Virus record (IMG/VR): IMGVR_UViG_3300027906_000039
Span: 1 to 43,441 of that record
Strand: one strand, 5' to 3'
DNA length: 43,441 bases
From: a virus
Shown here: piece after piece, positions 20,547-28,456 of the stretch
Layout of the letters: each line of letters begins with the position of its first letter
Position numbering within the stretch: the first letter of the stretch is position 1
Translations under genes and position numbers: made by a program
Notes under the pieces: model-generated
The model's database searches: none
What the model was told of the DNA's origin: nothing
What the model saw: only the letters and a program-made list of their open reading frames with translations

Positions 20547-20924
20547 CTATTTCTTTTGATTATCTGCGTGTTCTTTTGCTGCTGAATTTACATATAGTCC
20601 AAACCATGCTGCACCTGCACCTACTAGTATACTAATAAGCCCTGATTGTTCCATAGTTGGAGCTGGTAAATCAATAAACCACATAACCACAAAATAAATT
20701 AGAAATATGTATACACTTAAAAATGCTCTTGGCCATATTCTCCAAGAATCTACTGCACGTGCTAGATGAATCCATTTTTGCCATGGATTAACCTGATCGT
20801 CAGCTTCAAGTTCTCTAATTCTATCTTTTAATTTTGCTTCATTCGCAATAAGTTCCATAAATTTATTTAAATCTATTTCTACTTCATTTCTGGACATATC
20901 GCCTGAAAATCTTTCGTCTGCCAT
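20547..20924 (-). CDS. Two-helix membrane protein, conserved in marine T4-like phages
   Basis: The 125-residue protein has an N-terminal charged helix (DLNKFMELIANEAKLKDRI), a Trp-rich amphipathic segment (NPWQKWIHLARAVDSWRIWP) and two membrane helices (about 68-88 and 94-113, with ISILVGAGAAWFGLYV). A similar protein is conserved in the same place in marine T4-like phages. The topology resembles small holin-like proteins, but its position in a tail cluster makes a membrane-associated assembly role just as possible. Its ATG overlaps the gp51-frame stop (TAATG). Confidence 0.65.
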   Translation of the reverse strand: MADERFSGDMSRNEVEIDLNKFMELIANEAKLKDRIRELEADDQVNPWQKWIHLARAVDSWRIWPRAFLSVYIFLIYFVVMWFIDLPAPTMEQSGLISILVGAGAAWFGLYVNSAAKEHADNQKK

Positions 20925-21085
20925 TATAAGCTCCTCTGCTTGTTACGAGCCTGCTCCACTTTTTCTATGTGCTCTTTCAGCAATGAAAGGTAAATCTCCC
21001 TCTCCCATGGCATCATACTATCTAATTCTGTCAAACTGTAATTGTGATGTTGCATCAACACAAAATTCGTTTGATAGTGGTTCAC
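20924..21085 (-). CDS. 51: gp51-like frame, probably made as a -1 frameshift extension of gp26
   Basis: From the first possible start (GTG 21085) the frame gives 53 residues: YQTNFVLMQHHNYSLTELD, MMPWEREIYLSLLKEHI and a basic end. The HH-YSLTEL and PWERE elements are those of the short hub-assembly proteins annotated gp51 in marine T4-like phages (T4 gp51 itself is much longer). The frame is open further upstream through the end of gp26 (YLGLSHESIVNH), and there is no ribosome binding site at GTG 21085 or ATG 21055. This suggests that it is translated mainly as a gp26 fusion through the slippery T7 at 21112-21118, giving about 297 residues. Confidence 0.7.
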   Translation of the reverse strand: MNHYQTNFVLMQHHNYSLTELDSMMPWEREIYLSLLKEHIEKVEQARNKQRSL

Positions 21086-21089
21086 TATG

Positions 21090-21118
21090 CTCTCATGTGA
21101 GAGGCCTAGGTAAAAAAA
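21090..21118 (-). promoter_or_regulatory. Putative -1 programmed frameshift site (T_TTT_TTT plus hairpin)
   Basis: In the gp26 frame the mRNA reads AAT TTT TTT ACC TAG. T-TTT-TTT is a canonical -1 slippery heptamer; 8 bases downstream is a hairpin CTCTC-ACAT-GAGAG. A -1 shift avoids the gp26 stop and enters the open gp51 frame. Confidence 0.65.
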
Positions 21119-21816
21119 TTAGCTAATCCCCTTAGGTGTTGCTTATTCTCTTTTTTACATTTTACACATTCAAACTCTAGATCATATTCTAATCTAGGTG
21201 TTTTACTAAAGAACGCACTTATTTTTTGGAATTGGTCCGTTGTTAAAGATTCTATAAAATCCTTAACTTCATCCTTATCCTCTTGTTTAACATTATGAAC
21301 CGAATCGTGATCGAATATAGTATCAACACAAGCGATGATTAAATCCATTAATCCATCTACTGTATCTAAAGCATCTAATCCAACATCTCTTAAAGTATTA
21401 GCTGTAGGATAGGTCATTGTAACACCAACACTATCAGTTAATTTAATAACATTAGCATTTGGTTCTATATCTTTCATCGTTATATCTGTAGTACTAATAG
21501 TAACGGGTGTTTGCCCATCACATTCTGTATCTGAACAATTTCCCATTAGGTTAATTTGTTCTCCTACTGATATTCCTCTTAAATCTAGAAATAATTTTTC
21601 TACATCAAATCCGGCAAGTTTATCTAGGTTAATACCTTTAATACAAGATTCAATTAAGTTACGTATCGCCATTGTTATTTGTTTCGAATCTTCTGATTCT
21701 AACGCCATCAATAGCACCTTTTCTTCTTTGACCAAGTATGGTCTCATAGTAAGTTCCTCACCCGTTGACGGAATTGTCACTGGGTATTGAGGCAAATCAA
21801 TTTTTGGTAAAGCCAT
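21106..21816 (-). CDS. 26: gp26 baseplate hub protein
   Basis: gp26 belongs to the T4 baseplate hub assembly group. The 236-residue product (T4: 208) begins MALPKIDLPQYPVTIPSTG and continues RPYLVKEEKVLLMALESEDS, which is characteristic. A Cys-x-Cys segment (FECVKCKKENKQHL) lies near the C-terminus and, with NCSDTEC upstream, might bind a metal. It ends at FFT-stop, within a TTTTTTT run that should allow -1 frameshifting into the gp51 frame. It follows the tail-tube-like gene and precedes the membrane and tape-measure-like genes. Confidence 0.85.
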   Translation of the reverse strand: MALPKIDLPQYPVTIPSTGEELTMRPYLVKEEKVLLMALESEDSKQITMAIRNLIESCIKGINLDKLAGFDVEKLFLDLRGISVGEQINLMGNCSDTECDGQTPVTISTTDITMKDIEPNANVIKLTDSVGVTMTYPTANTLRDVGLDALDTVDGLMDLIIACVDTIFDHDSVHNVKQEDKDEVKDFIESLTTDQFQKISAFFSKTPRLEYDLEFECVKCKKENKQHLRGLANFFT

Positions 21817-21837
21817 AATTATATTTTCTCCATTTTA

Positions 21838-22476
21838 TTATGTAAGTAAGTTTCCGATAGCTCTTAGCCCACCGCCAAGAGTTGAACTGAGTGCATCTTC
21901 TGCTACCCAACGATCATACGACCATTGAATAGATATTTCAGCTGATGAATCAGCGGAATCGTTATCGAGGGAATAACCACCAATAGAAGTAGGAAAAGCA
22001 TTAATTAATCTTACTCCATATACTGGTTTATCCTCTTTATTCAACTGTTGTATAGTTACATCAGTCGAAAAATCTTTTTTATAACCAACGTAATAATTAT
22101 CAACATCGAATATGGCTTTTTGCCAACTATCGAACATTGTTTTGATATACATATCGCTGGTTAATCTAAAAACTGTTGTTATTTCTTCATCTGTGTGAGC
22201 ATTAACCATTTTCATTTGGTTAATGTGATTTTGGTAATCTAAAGTTGCTAATTGTCTACTTGGTATACTAGCTGATTTACAAAGTAGATTTATATCTCTT
22301 GGATCATTAATTAAACTTTTAACAGAGAATGATCCACTAATTAGTGATCCTAATAGATTACTGGGATTTAAATTTAATAAAGACATTTTAGGTGGAGTAA
22401 AGATTATATTAAATCTATTTGCATGTAATACACCACCGTGACTTTTTATACTGGATTTTAATTTTTCTATGCTCAT
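21838..22476 (-). CDS. Tail-tube-like (gp19 family) baseplate/tail protein
   Basis: The 212-residue product has the features of tail-tube-fold proteins in T4-like phages: HANRFNIIFTPP at the start, LLCKSASIPSRQLATLDYQ, TTVFRLTSDMYIKTMFDSWQ and INAFPTSIGGYSLDNDSADS before SIQWSYDRW. The set is shared with gp19 tail tube and the related gp48/gp54 caps. As a separate gene next to gp26 it is more likely a tube initiator or connector than the major tube protein, which I do not see in the window. It abuts the next gene upstream (TAAATG). Confidence 0.7.
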   Translation of the reverse strand: MSIEKLKSSIKSHGGVLHANRFNIIFTPPKMSLLNLNPSNLLGSLISGSFSVKSLINDPRDINLLCKSASIPSRQLATLDYQNHINQMKMVNAHTDEEITTVFRLTSDMYIKTMFDSWQKAIFDVDNYYVGYKKDFSTDVTIQQLNKEDKPVYGVRLINAFPTSIGGYSLDNDSADSSAEISIQWSYDRWVAEDALSSTLGGGLRAIGNLLT

Positions 22477-23070
22477 TTATTTTCCGTAAATTTGTTTTCT
22501 GCTATATCTCCAAACCGTATCTCTTGAAACTTTCTTAAAGTTATCTACCGGTAAGAATACTGCAATTTCCCATTCTGTCATTGGCACTCTCATAATTCTA
22601 GATCTTACATGATCAGTTAAATAATGTTTGAAGCAAGGTTTAAATTCTCTATATTTCTTTGCTTTCTGTAATAAACTATATCTCAATCTCATCAAACGAG
22701 TTGTATCATTAATTTTATTTGGAGCTAAATTCATTAATTCATCTAAGAATTCTGCTCTAATAACAGGTGAAAGATAATGTAAATTTAATCCATGAAATCC
22801 ACCCTTTGCTGCCTGAACCATTATGGTTAAAGGAAACATATCATAATATGGTAAAGTTTGTTTAAACTTTGGATCATAAACATACATAACCATATCACCA
22901 ATTAATGGTTTAGCTCTTTTATCAAGAATAGGATCTTTCATTAAAGATGTTCTATTAACAGTTCCTAATTCTTTTACTGCTTTACGAAACCAAGTCCTAG
23001 CTTTATCTGATCTAGGAACTATATTAGCTCTGTAAGCATTTGCCTGTAATGTATCGAATAAAGATGCCAT
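22477..23070 (-). CDS. Conserved T4-like phage protein next to gp4
   Basis: The 197-residue, very basic protein contains GDMVMYVYDPKFKQTLPYYD, FPLTIMVQAAKGGFHGLNLHY and LSPVIRAEFLDELM. I recognise this pattern as a conserved late protein in marine T4-like phages, with no firm function; it sits where T4 has its genes 2-4-53. It could contact DNA ends or the neck, which is inference. Its ATG is 5 bases after CATAAATA on the minus strand and has no ribosome binding site, so it is probably leaderless. Confidence 0.65.
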   Translation of the reverse strand: MASLFDTLQANAYRANIVPRSDKARTWFRKAVKELGTVNRTSLMKDPILDKRAKPLIGDMVMYVYDPKFKQTLPYYDMFPLTIMVQAAKGGFHGLNLHYLSPVIRAEFLDELMNLAPNKINDTTRLMRLRYSLLQKAKKYREFKPCFKHYLTDHVRSRIMRVPMTEWEIAVFLPVDNFKKVSRDTVWRYSRKQIYGK

Positions 23071-23075
23071 ATATC

Positions 23076-23083
23076 TATTTATG
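23076..23083 (-). promoter_or_regulatory. T4-type late promoter (CATAAATA), leaderless geometry, minus strand
   Basis: On the minus strand the sequence reads CATAAATA, GATAT, ATG. The spacer GATAT is identical to that of the gp25 promoter at 28444. The predicted start is the A of the ATG at 23070. The gp4 stop codon is embedded in the box. Confidence 0.7.
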
Positions 23084-23531
23084 TGCCAGACTTAATTAGT
23101 TTGATACCTAAATTCTTTAAAGTTTCCTCTGTCCAAACCTGGAACTTCCACCCTTTATGTTCAGCAAATTTATTAGCTGATTCCCATTTATCTTGATTTT
23201 TAACATAGGTTAATACTTCATTAATGTATCTTTTTGTCTTTCTTTTCGGTTCTTTTGGTGGCATTGTTTGCTTTTTAGGTTTAATTTCAATAAGAAATAT
23301 CTCACCATCAGTCATTTCTATGAATAAATCTATAAAATATCTGTGCATTCTTTTATCATGTCTGGATATATAAGGAACAACAACCTCTTCTGAATTCCAT
23401 GCTTTAACATTTGGATTACTTTCACACCATCTAAAGCATTGTCTTTCCCAAAGTGATCGATATACCACATTAGTATAATCCCCGATATATTTTTCTGGTT
23501 TAGTAATTTTAAATCTGCCTTTGTAACTCAT
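23079..23531 (-). CDS. 4: gp4 head completion protein (PD-(D/E)XK fold)
   Basis: gp4 (T4 gene 4/50) completes the head after DNA packaging. The 150-residue product has the same length as T4 gp4 and aligns throughout: KYIGDYTNVVYRSLWERQCF, AWNSEEVVVPYISR, RYFIDLFIEM and FLIEIKPKKQTMPPKEP. The D-(x)n-E-x-K arrangement (Asp in RYFIDLF, Glu and Lys in LIEIKPK) is the PD-(D/E)XK nuclease core. A minus-strand late promoter (23567-23574) lies upstream. It is the first gene of the minus-strand late cluster. Confidence 0.92.
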   Translation of the reverse strand: MSYKGRFKITKPEKYIGDYTNVVYRSLWERQCFRWCESNPNVKAWNSEEVVVPYISRHDKRMHRYFIDLFIEMTDGEIFLIEIKPKKQTMPPKEPKRKTKRYINEVLTYVKNQDKWESANKFAEHKGWKFQVWTEETLKNLGIKLIKSGT

Positions 23532-23538
23532 ATAAATA
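23531..23538 (+). promoter_or_regulatory. T4-type late promoter (TATAAATA), plus strand
   Basis: Exact TATAAATA, overlapping the gp4 start codon on the other strand. The predicted start at about 23544 gives a 43-base leader before the gp48 ATG (23587). It heads the plus-strand baseplate cluster. Confidence 0.65.
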
Positions 23539-23566
23539 CTCTTATAATATTAATTAATTATAACTC

Positions 23567-23574
23567 TATTTATA
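23567..23574 (-). promoter_or_regulatory. T4-type late promoter (TATAAATA), minus strand
   Basis: Exact TATAAATA on the minus strand, predicted start at about 23561, 30 bases before the gp4 ATG. Together with the plus-strand box at 23531 it makes an overlapping divergent promoter: each transcript passes through the other's box. Confidence 0.65.
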
Positions 23575-23586
23575 ACGGAAAAAAAG

Positions 23587-24483
23587 ATGGCAGAAGAAAA
23601 TCAAGCACAGGAAACACCCGCACCAAAGAAACCAGTGCTAACATATCCATTAGATTTAAGAGAACACGCCGAAAGAGAAGTAATTCGTTTTACAATTAAA
23701 GATAGAACAGAATTAGAAGAAAAAAAATCTATATATCTTTATACCCCACAAGGTGTATCAGTACCAGATGGAGCTCAATATGGTACTATGGATTTAGGAA
23801 TGTTAGGTAAAGCTGCAGATAAATTTGCAGAAAATAAAGAAGGTGGTATGGGTAATATGGAAGCTTTAAAAAATACCGTTGGAACTGCAGATGTTGTAGC
23901 AGGTATTCAATCAAAAGCTGGAAATATGGGTGGACCACTAGGTGGACTTGTGGGTAAACAAGCTTTTAAAAGTGGTGTTGCTGCAAATCCATATACTGTT
24001 AGTAATTTCCAAGGAGTTACACAAAGAAATTTTAGTTTTACTTTTAAAATGGTTGCTCAATCTGAAAAAGAATCATTAGAAATTAAAGCAATAGAAAATA
24101 CTTTTAGGAAATTCTTATATCCTAAATTAGCTAAGTCCCCAATATTATTTAAATATCCACCATATTGGCAAATAGAATTTTTAAAAGGGGATAAACCAAA
24201 CACACATTTACCATTTATTAATTTATGTTTTTTACAAAACATGACTGCAACATATAATGCTTCAACAAATGTTTTCCATCCAGATGGTTCACCGGTTGAA
24301 TGCGATGTAGCTCTAACGTTTGTAGAAGCTAAGCATATCACAAGAGAAGATCTTTATAAAGAACCTGATAGTTATCAAGATGCTGAATACCACTATGATT
24401 ATAATAAAACTGCTATAAAAGGTACAAAAGATAGTATGGAAGTAGCTGAAGGCGTAGGTAGTGGTGAAGGAGGACCTGAATAA
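23587..24483 (+). CDS. 48: gp48 baseplate tail-tube cap
   Basis: gp48 caps the baseplate and with gp54 starts tail-tube polymerisation. The 298-residue product (T4: 364) has a short acidic N-terminus, the LTYPLDLREHAEREVIRFTI block and IYLYTPQGVSVPDGAQYG, characteristic in marine T4-like phages. The central part is Gly/Ala-rich, and the C-terminal half is tube-like (RNFSFTFKMVAQSEKESLEI, ILFKYPPYWQIEFL). No separate gp54 is visible in this window, apart from the tube-like protein at 21838. The stop overlaps the gp53 ATG (TAATG). Confidence 0.85.
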   Translation: MAEENQAQETPAPKKPVLTYPLDLREHAEREVIRFTIKDRTELEEKKSIYLYTPQGVSVPDGAQYGTMDLGMLGKAADKFAENKEGGMGNMEALKNTVGTADVVAGIQSKAGNMGGPLGGLVGKQAFKSGVAANPYTVSNFQGVTQRNFSFTFKMVAQSEKESLEIKAIENTFRKFLYPKLAKSPILFKYPPYWQIEFLKGDKPNTHLPFINLCFLQNMTATYNASTNVFHPDGSPVECDVALTFVEAKHITREDLYKEPDSYQDAEYHYDYNKTAIKGTKDSMEVAEGVGSGEGGPE

Positions 24484-25424
24484 TGGCATTCTTTAATAAA
24501 TTCCCAAAAGCAGAATATGATTTTAATAGACAAGGTGTTGTTAATAATGTCGTAGATATTTTTAGACAAGTAAGACCATTACAAAATTATGTAGATACTT
24601 TTTCTTCATATCGTTATTACGAAATTCAAGATGGTGAAAGACCAGATATAGTATCTAAAAGGTTATATGATAATCCAGATTATTATTGGACATTTTTTAT
24701 TATCAATGATTTTTTACATGATGGATTAAGTTCATGGCCAATGTCCTCACAGGATTTAGATGATTATATTAAATCAGAATATAGTGGTTATGCTTTAGAA
24801 ACAAGACCAAATGTTAAATATGATACCGATGGTGGAATAGAAGAATTTGAAAATTCTTTAGCTGGTACAGTAGCTGGTCAGAATCAAGGAGGTTTTACTC
24901 CAGGAACAACAATTACTTTATCAAGAGGTGGAGTTACTACTGCTACAGGAACACTTAGAAGAAAAGATATTTACCTTAATCAATTAGTAATTCAAGATGT
25001 TACTGGAACACCAGTATCAAATGGAACAGGTAATATTGTAGAAAACTGTTCAGGATTTCATACAGATCCTGTAACAAAAGCACCAATTGCAGTTAATGTT
25101 GAGATATGGAAAGCTTGGAAATACGATGAAGCACCACATCACTATTATATTTCAGGTGATGGAAAAGAAGATTCTATAGAAAATCCAGATGGAAGCAAAA
25201 GCTATGGAATAGAAGCTCATGTATCTTCTGCAAATTTCTTTTCAGTAACAGATAATGCAGCTAAGAATTTAATTCTTCAAGAAGGTTCAACAGCTGCTCC
25301 ACTATATACTTCTAATAGAAAATATGCTCATGATTTAAATGAACAAAGATCTAAAATAAGAATTATCGACCCGTCGTTCATACCTCAATTCATAGAAAAA
25401 TTTGAACAACTAATTAAAGCTTAA
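24483..25424 (+). CDS. 53: gp53 baseplate wedge protein with inserted beta module
   Basis: gp53 closes neighbouring wedges in the baseplate. The N-terminal part is typical: YRYYEIQDGERPDIVSKRLY, DNPDYYWTFFIINDFLHDGL and SWPMSSQDLDDYI. T4 gp53 has 196 residues; this one has 313 because of an inserted beta module at about 127-195 (TTITLSRGGVTTATGTLRRK, LNQLVIQDVTGTPVSNGTG) and a longer C-terminus that ends in NEQRSKIRIIDPSFIPQF, as seen in wedge proteins. The inserted module resembles segments of gp8 and the fibre proteins in this window. Confidence 0.88.
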   Translation: MAFFNKFPKAEYDFNRQGVVNNVVDIFRQVRPLQNYVDTFSSYRYYEIQDGERPDIVSKRLYDNPDYYWTFFIINDFLHDGLSSWPMSSQDLDDYIKSEYSGYALETRPNVKYDTDGGIEEFENSLAGTVAGQNQGGFTPGTTITLSRGGVTTATGTLRRKDIYLNQLVIQDVTGTPVSNGTGNIVENCSGFHTDPVTKAPIAVNVEIWKAWKYDEAPHHYYISGDGKEDSIENPDGSKSYGIEAHVSSANFFSVTDNAAKNLILQEGSTAAPLYTSNRKYAHDLNEQRSKIRIIDPSFIPQFIEKFEQLIKA

Positions 25425-25426
25425 TT

Positions 25427-26767
25427 ATGTCTAACGTTGGGAATACAGGACAAAGTACTAATCTAGGAAGAGATGGAAAAATTACTTCTCCATCGTCTTA
25501 TCGTATTGAATATTGTAAATTATATCCAAACGAAAAAGCAAATCCATTAGATAAAGAGTTCCTTGAAATAAATGATATTATAAAAACCGTTAAGATAGAA
25601 GAATCTATGGATATGCAATCTATTTTAGTATCATTAGTGGTTGGTGATGCTAGTAATACCTTAGAATTTTTAAGAATAACTGGTAATGAAAAATTAGAAT
25701 TATTAATTACACAAGATATATTAGATAGAGAAAAGAAAGAAATAGAATTAGAACTTTATATTTCTGATATTATTAATTATAGTAAACCTGCTATAGCTCA
25801 ACAATCATATGAAATTCAATGTGTAGCTAAGCACGCATATTTAAATCAATTAGAAATGGTAAATGAACCGTTTGATAATTCTATAGGAAAAACTATAGAA
25901 GGTATTTGCCAATCCCATTTAAATATAGAAGATGTTACAATAGATTCCCAAGGGGGAAGAGCAAAAGGAATTATTCCCAATCTTAGACCATTAGGTGCTT
26001 GTAATTGGTTAGCAAGAAATGCTTTAGAGAATGGTCAACCACATTATTTTTGGGATAGTGTAAAAAATGGATTAAGGTTTTCTTCGTGGGAAGAGTTAAC
26101 AAAACAAGAACCTATAATAAAATTAAATAATAAACCTTTCTTTGATGGTATTCAAAAAGATCAACCAGAAAATTATGAAATGGAATTAGAAAAGGTACAA
26201 AGAATATCATCTGATCTTAATCTTTCTAAATTTAATGATGCGGCCATGGGCGCGTACGCATCTACATTAACATCAATTGATATAGCAAAAAAGAAAATAG
26301 AAGTTAAAAAATCTGAAGATACTGAATTAATAAAATTAAATGAAAATAAACCATGGCCAGAACAAGATGATAAGTTTGGTGATAAATTAAATAAAAAGAA
26401 AAATTCAAAGAAATTTTTTACAAATCAGAATTCTATGGCATTCGATGGTCAAAAAAATTATCATGGAGAGGAATTAGATAATTTACAAAAAGCTATTATG
26501 CACATAGCTAATCAAAACTTTATTACTCATACGATTGAGGTTGCAGGTAATCCAGATTTATATCCTGGAGGAATAATAGAATTAGATTTTTGGAAATCAG
26601 GTGCACCAGAACTTTTAGAAGGTTCTGAAAAAGAAGAAGATGAATTAATGAGTGGTAAATATATTATTCATAGAGCACTTCATGTATTTGGAAAAGAATA
26701 TTCTGTTAAATTAGATATTAAAAAGGAATCTAGTAAATTTAATTTTGACGAGAAAGGAAAAATATAA
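25427..26767 (+). CDS. gp27-like baseplate hub protein
   Basis: The 446-residue protein (T4 gp27: 391) precedes the gp5-like spike, as expected for the hub trimer that joins spike and tube. It has two similar N-terminal beta domains (DIIKTVKIEESMDMQSILVS, KLELLITQDILDREKKEIEL), a helical insertion (IEGICQSHLNIED) and the segment ACNWLARNALENGQPHYFWD, typical of hub proteins of this fold (gpD/gp27-like). The middle region (about 270-345) is Lys-rich and disordered. Fold and position support the call; the sequence is far from T4. Confidence 0.72.
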   Translation: MSNVGNTGQSTNLGRDGKITSPSSYRIEYCKLYPNEKANPLDKEFLEINDIIKTVKIEESMDMQSILVSLVVGDASNTLEFLRITGNEKLELLITQDILDREKKEIELELYISDIINYSKPAIAQQSYEIQCVAKHAYLNQLEMVNEPFDNSIGKTIEGICQSHLNIEDVTIDSQGGRAKGIIPNLRPLGACNWLARNALENGQPHYFWDSVKNGLRFSSWEELTKQEPIIKLNNKPFFDGIQKDQPENYEMELEKVQRISSDLNLSKFNDAAMGAYASTLTSIDIAKKKIEVKKSEDTELIKLNENKPWPEQDDKFGDKLNKKKNSKKFFTNQNSMAFDGQKNYHGEELDNLQKAIMHIANQNFITHTIEVAGNPDLYPGGIIELDFWKSGAPELLEGSEKEEDELMSGKYIIHRALHVFGKEYSVKLDIKKESSKFNFDEKGKI

Positions 26768-27285
26768 TGAGAAAAGATGATTTTATAGGACAACAATTTT
26801 ATTGGTTCACAGGTGAAGTAAAAGAAATTGCCGATCATAATAGGGTAAAAGTATTATGTCACGGATATTATCCACAAGATATAGAGAAAAAAGATTTACC
26901 GTGGGCAACAGTTATGATGCCAACAACAGTAGCAGGAACATCTACTAGTTCAGCAAATCATCATTTAGAAGAAGGTTCTTGGGTGGTTGGATTCTTTAGA
27001 GATGGTATGTCCGCACAAGATCCTATTGTTATTGGTTCTGTTGCTGCAGAAGATATACCTTCTGAATCTTCTAAAACAAATAAAGTTTATAATTCCCAAG
27101 CAGGACATAAAATAGAATTAGAAAATAAAGAAGGTGATGAAACAATAAGAGTTACACATGCAAAAGGTGCAGTAATTACCATTGATAAAGATAATAACCT
27201 TTCAATAGCTAATTCAGGAACAACAAATATTAATTCAGCTGGTGCTATTACAATAACATCAGCGGTTAAAACAACTATAGTATAA
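26767..27285 (+). CDS. 5: gp5-like spike protein lacking the lysozyme domain
   Basis: gp5 forms the membrane-piercing spike. The 172-residue product has the N-terminal OB-fold (FYWFTGEVKEIADHNRVKV, WATVMMPTT, EEGSWVVGFFRDGMSAQDPI) and a short C-terminal beta-helix (IELENKEGDETIRVTHAKGA, TNINSAGAITITSAV). T4 gp5 (575) carries a lysozyme domain between them; here no such domain is present, and a stand-alone lysozyme lies at 3298-3738. No PAAR tip protein is visible. The gene overlaps both neighbours by one base (TAATG). Confidence 0.82.
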   Translation: MRKDDFIGQQFYWFTGEVKEIADHNRVKVLCHGYYPQDIEKKDLPWATVMMPTTVAGTSTSSANHHLEEGSWVVGFFRDGMSAQDPIVIGSVAAEDIPSESSKTNKVYNSQAGHKIELENKEGDETIRVTHAKGAVITIDKDNNLSIANSGTTNINSAGAITITSAVKTTIV

Positions 27286-27347
27286 TGAGTATTGAACAAA
27301 TATTAGTAGCATTAGTAGTTATATTAACAATATGGGCTTTGAGCTAA
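27285..27347 (+). CDS. 20-residue membrane peptide between spike and baseplate genes
   Basis: ATG 27285 overlaps the gp5 stop (TAATG), and its TAA (27345-27347) abuts the next ATG at 27348. The product is a short Glu-containing start followed by one hydrophobic helix (ILVALVVILTIWALS). It fits the gap exactly, so either it is a genuine membrane peptide or it keeps ribosomes moving into the next gene, whose start has no ribosome binding site of its own. Confidence 0.5.
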   Translation: MSIEQILVALVVILTIWALS

Positions 27348-28439
27348 ATGTCATTACCTAGTTTAGAAGTACCTCCAATGGAATGCCCGGCAACATTATT
27401 GCCAACTCCAGCTAATTTATCTAATATGTTTGGTGGTCTTGCGACCTTTCCAGCTAAGCTAATAGCATTAGCAAAAACTACTGCAACTTCTGAAGCAGAA
27501 GCATATTTAAAACAAGCTGAGGATCTTCAAAAAACATTAGATAGTATACGGTCAGCATTTTCTCCTTATGATCCTAAATGGGAAAAATTAAGTATCCCAG
27601 AAAAAGAATGGGAGATAATGATACAAAGATTAATTGAAGAATATCCAACATATATTCAAGCTAAGATAATGAGTTTGATTAGTTCTTTTGTTAGTTTTAA
27701 TATGCCATTAATGGGTTTATCCATTGATGTAGTTAAGTTAGCAACTGATAGAGAATATTTAACTACATTATTAGAAGATATAAAAGGTGATGAGTTAGAT
27801 AGATTATATGGTTTATTACCATCTGAATATAAATTATTTGATGGTGAATATGGATTAGAAAATCTAGAACTAAAGAAAAAACAAATAGTAGATTATATTA
27901 ATAATGAATCTGCTAAATTTATGAATGGTCAACTCTTTACTGGATTTGGTGGATTGATAGGAGCATTTCAAGAAATATGGGATGCTTTAGGATTACCAGC
28001 ATTACCGGTGCCTTTAAGCTTAGATGTAAAAGGAATGATTGATGCAGCTATAGCAAATGCTAAAACGGATGCAGAAAAAATAGCAGCTTTAAAGGATATA
28101 TCTATTGCAGGATTTAAAGTAGAAGGATTATTAGGTGGGGAATTTACTGATAATTTTGATTCTATGGAATTTAAAATAGCAAGGATAAGTGCAAAGCTAA
28201 AAGAATTTGCTGAAGGGTATCAATTATTTTTAATAAGAGAGTGGATGGGTAAGGTTACATCTTTCTTTGATGCAATAGGATTAGGTACTTTAACCCAGTA
28301 TGCTACATTAAATTTTTGTACATTTATGGGATTAGTAGGTATACCTTCATCAATTGATTTAAGTGGATTTAGTAATATAACAACAAAAGCAAATGAAATT
28401 AAAAAACTAGAGGAAACTCTTGATGAAACTAGTGGTTAG
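27348..28439 (+). CDS. Baseplate-region protein of unknown function
   Basis: The 363-residue protein is mostly helical, with LKQAEDLQKTLDSIRSAF, IEEYPTYIQAKIMSLI and a C-terminal YQLFLIREWMGKVTSFFD. It has Pro/Leu-rich ends (PSLEVPPMECPATLLP) and some hydrophobic helices. The position between gp5 and gp25 in marine T4-like phages is usually taken by an unnamed virion protein. T4 gp28 is another hub protein, but no similarity is visible. Probably a structural late protein. Confidence 0.6.
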   Translation: MSLPSLEVPPMECPATLLPTPANLSNMFGGLATFPAKLIALAKTTATSEAEAYLKQAEDLQKTLDSIRSAFSPYDPKWEKLSIPEKEWEIMIQRLIEEYPTYIQAKIMSLISSFVSFNMPLMGLSIDVVKLATDREYLTTLLEDIKGDELDRLYGLLPSEYKLFDGEYGLENLELKKKQIVDYINNESAKFMNGQLFTGFGGLIGAFQEIWDALGLPALPVPLSLDVKGMIDAAIANAKTDAEKIAALKDISIAGFKVEGLLGGEFTDNFDSMEFKIARISAKLKEFAEGYQLFLIREWMGKVTSFFDAIGLGTLTQYATLNFCTFMGLVGIPSSIDLSGFSNITTKANEIKKLEETLDETSG

Positions 28440-28443
28440 GTAG

Positions 28444-28451
28444 TATAAATA
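28444..28451 (+). promoter_or_regulatory. T4-type late promoter (TATAAATA), leaderless geometry
   Basis: TATAAATA, GATAT, ATG: the predicted transcription start is the A of the gp25 start codon (28457). No Shine-Dalgarno sequence is present between 28430 and 28456. Confidence 0.75.
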
Positions 28452-28456
28452 GATAT

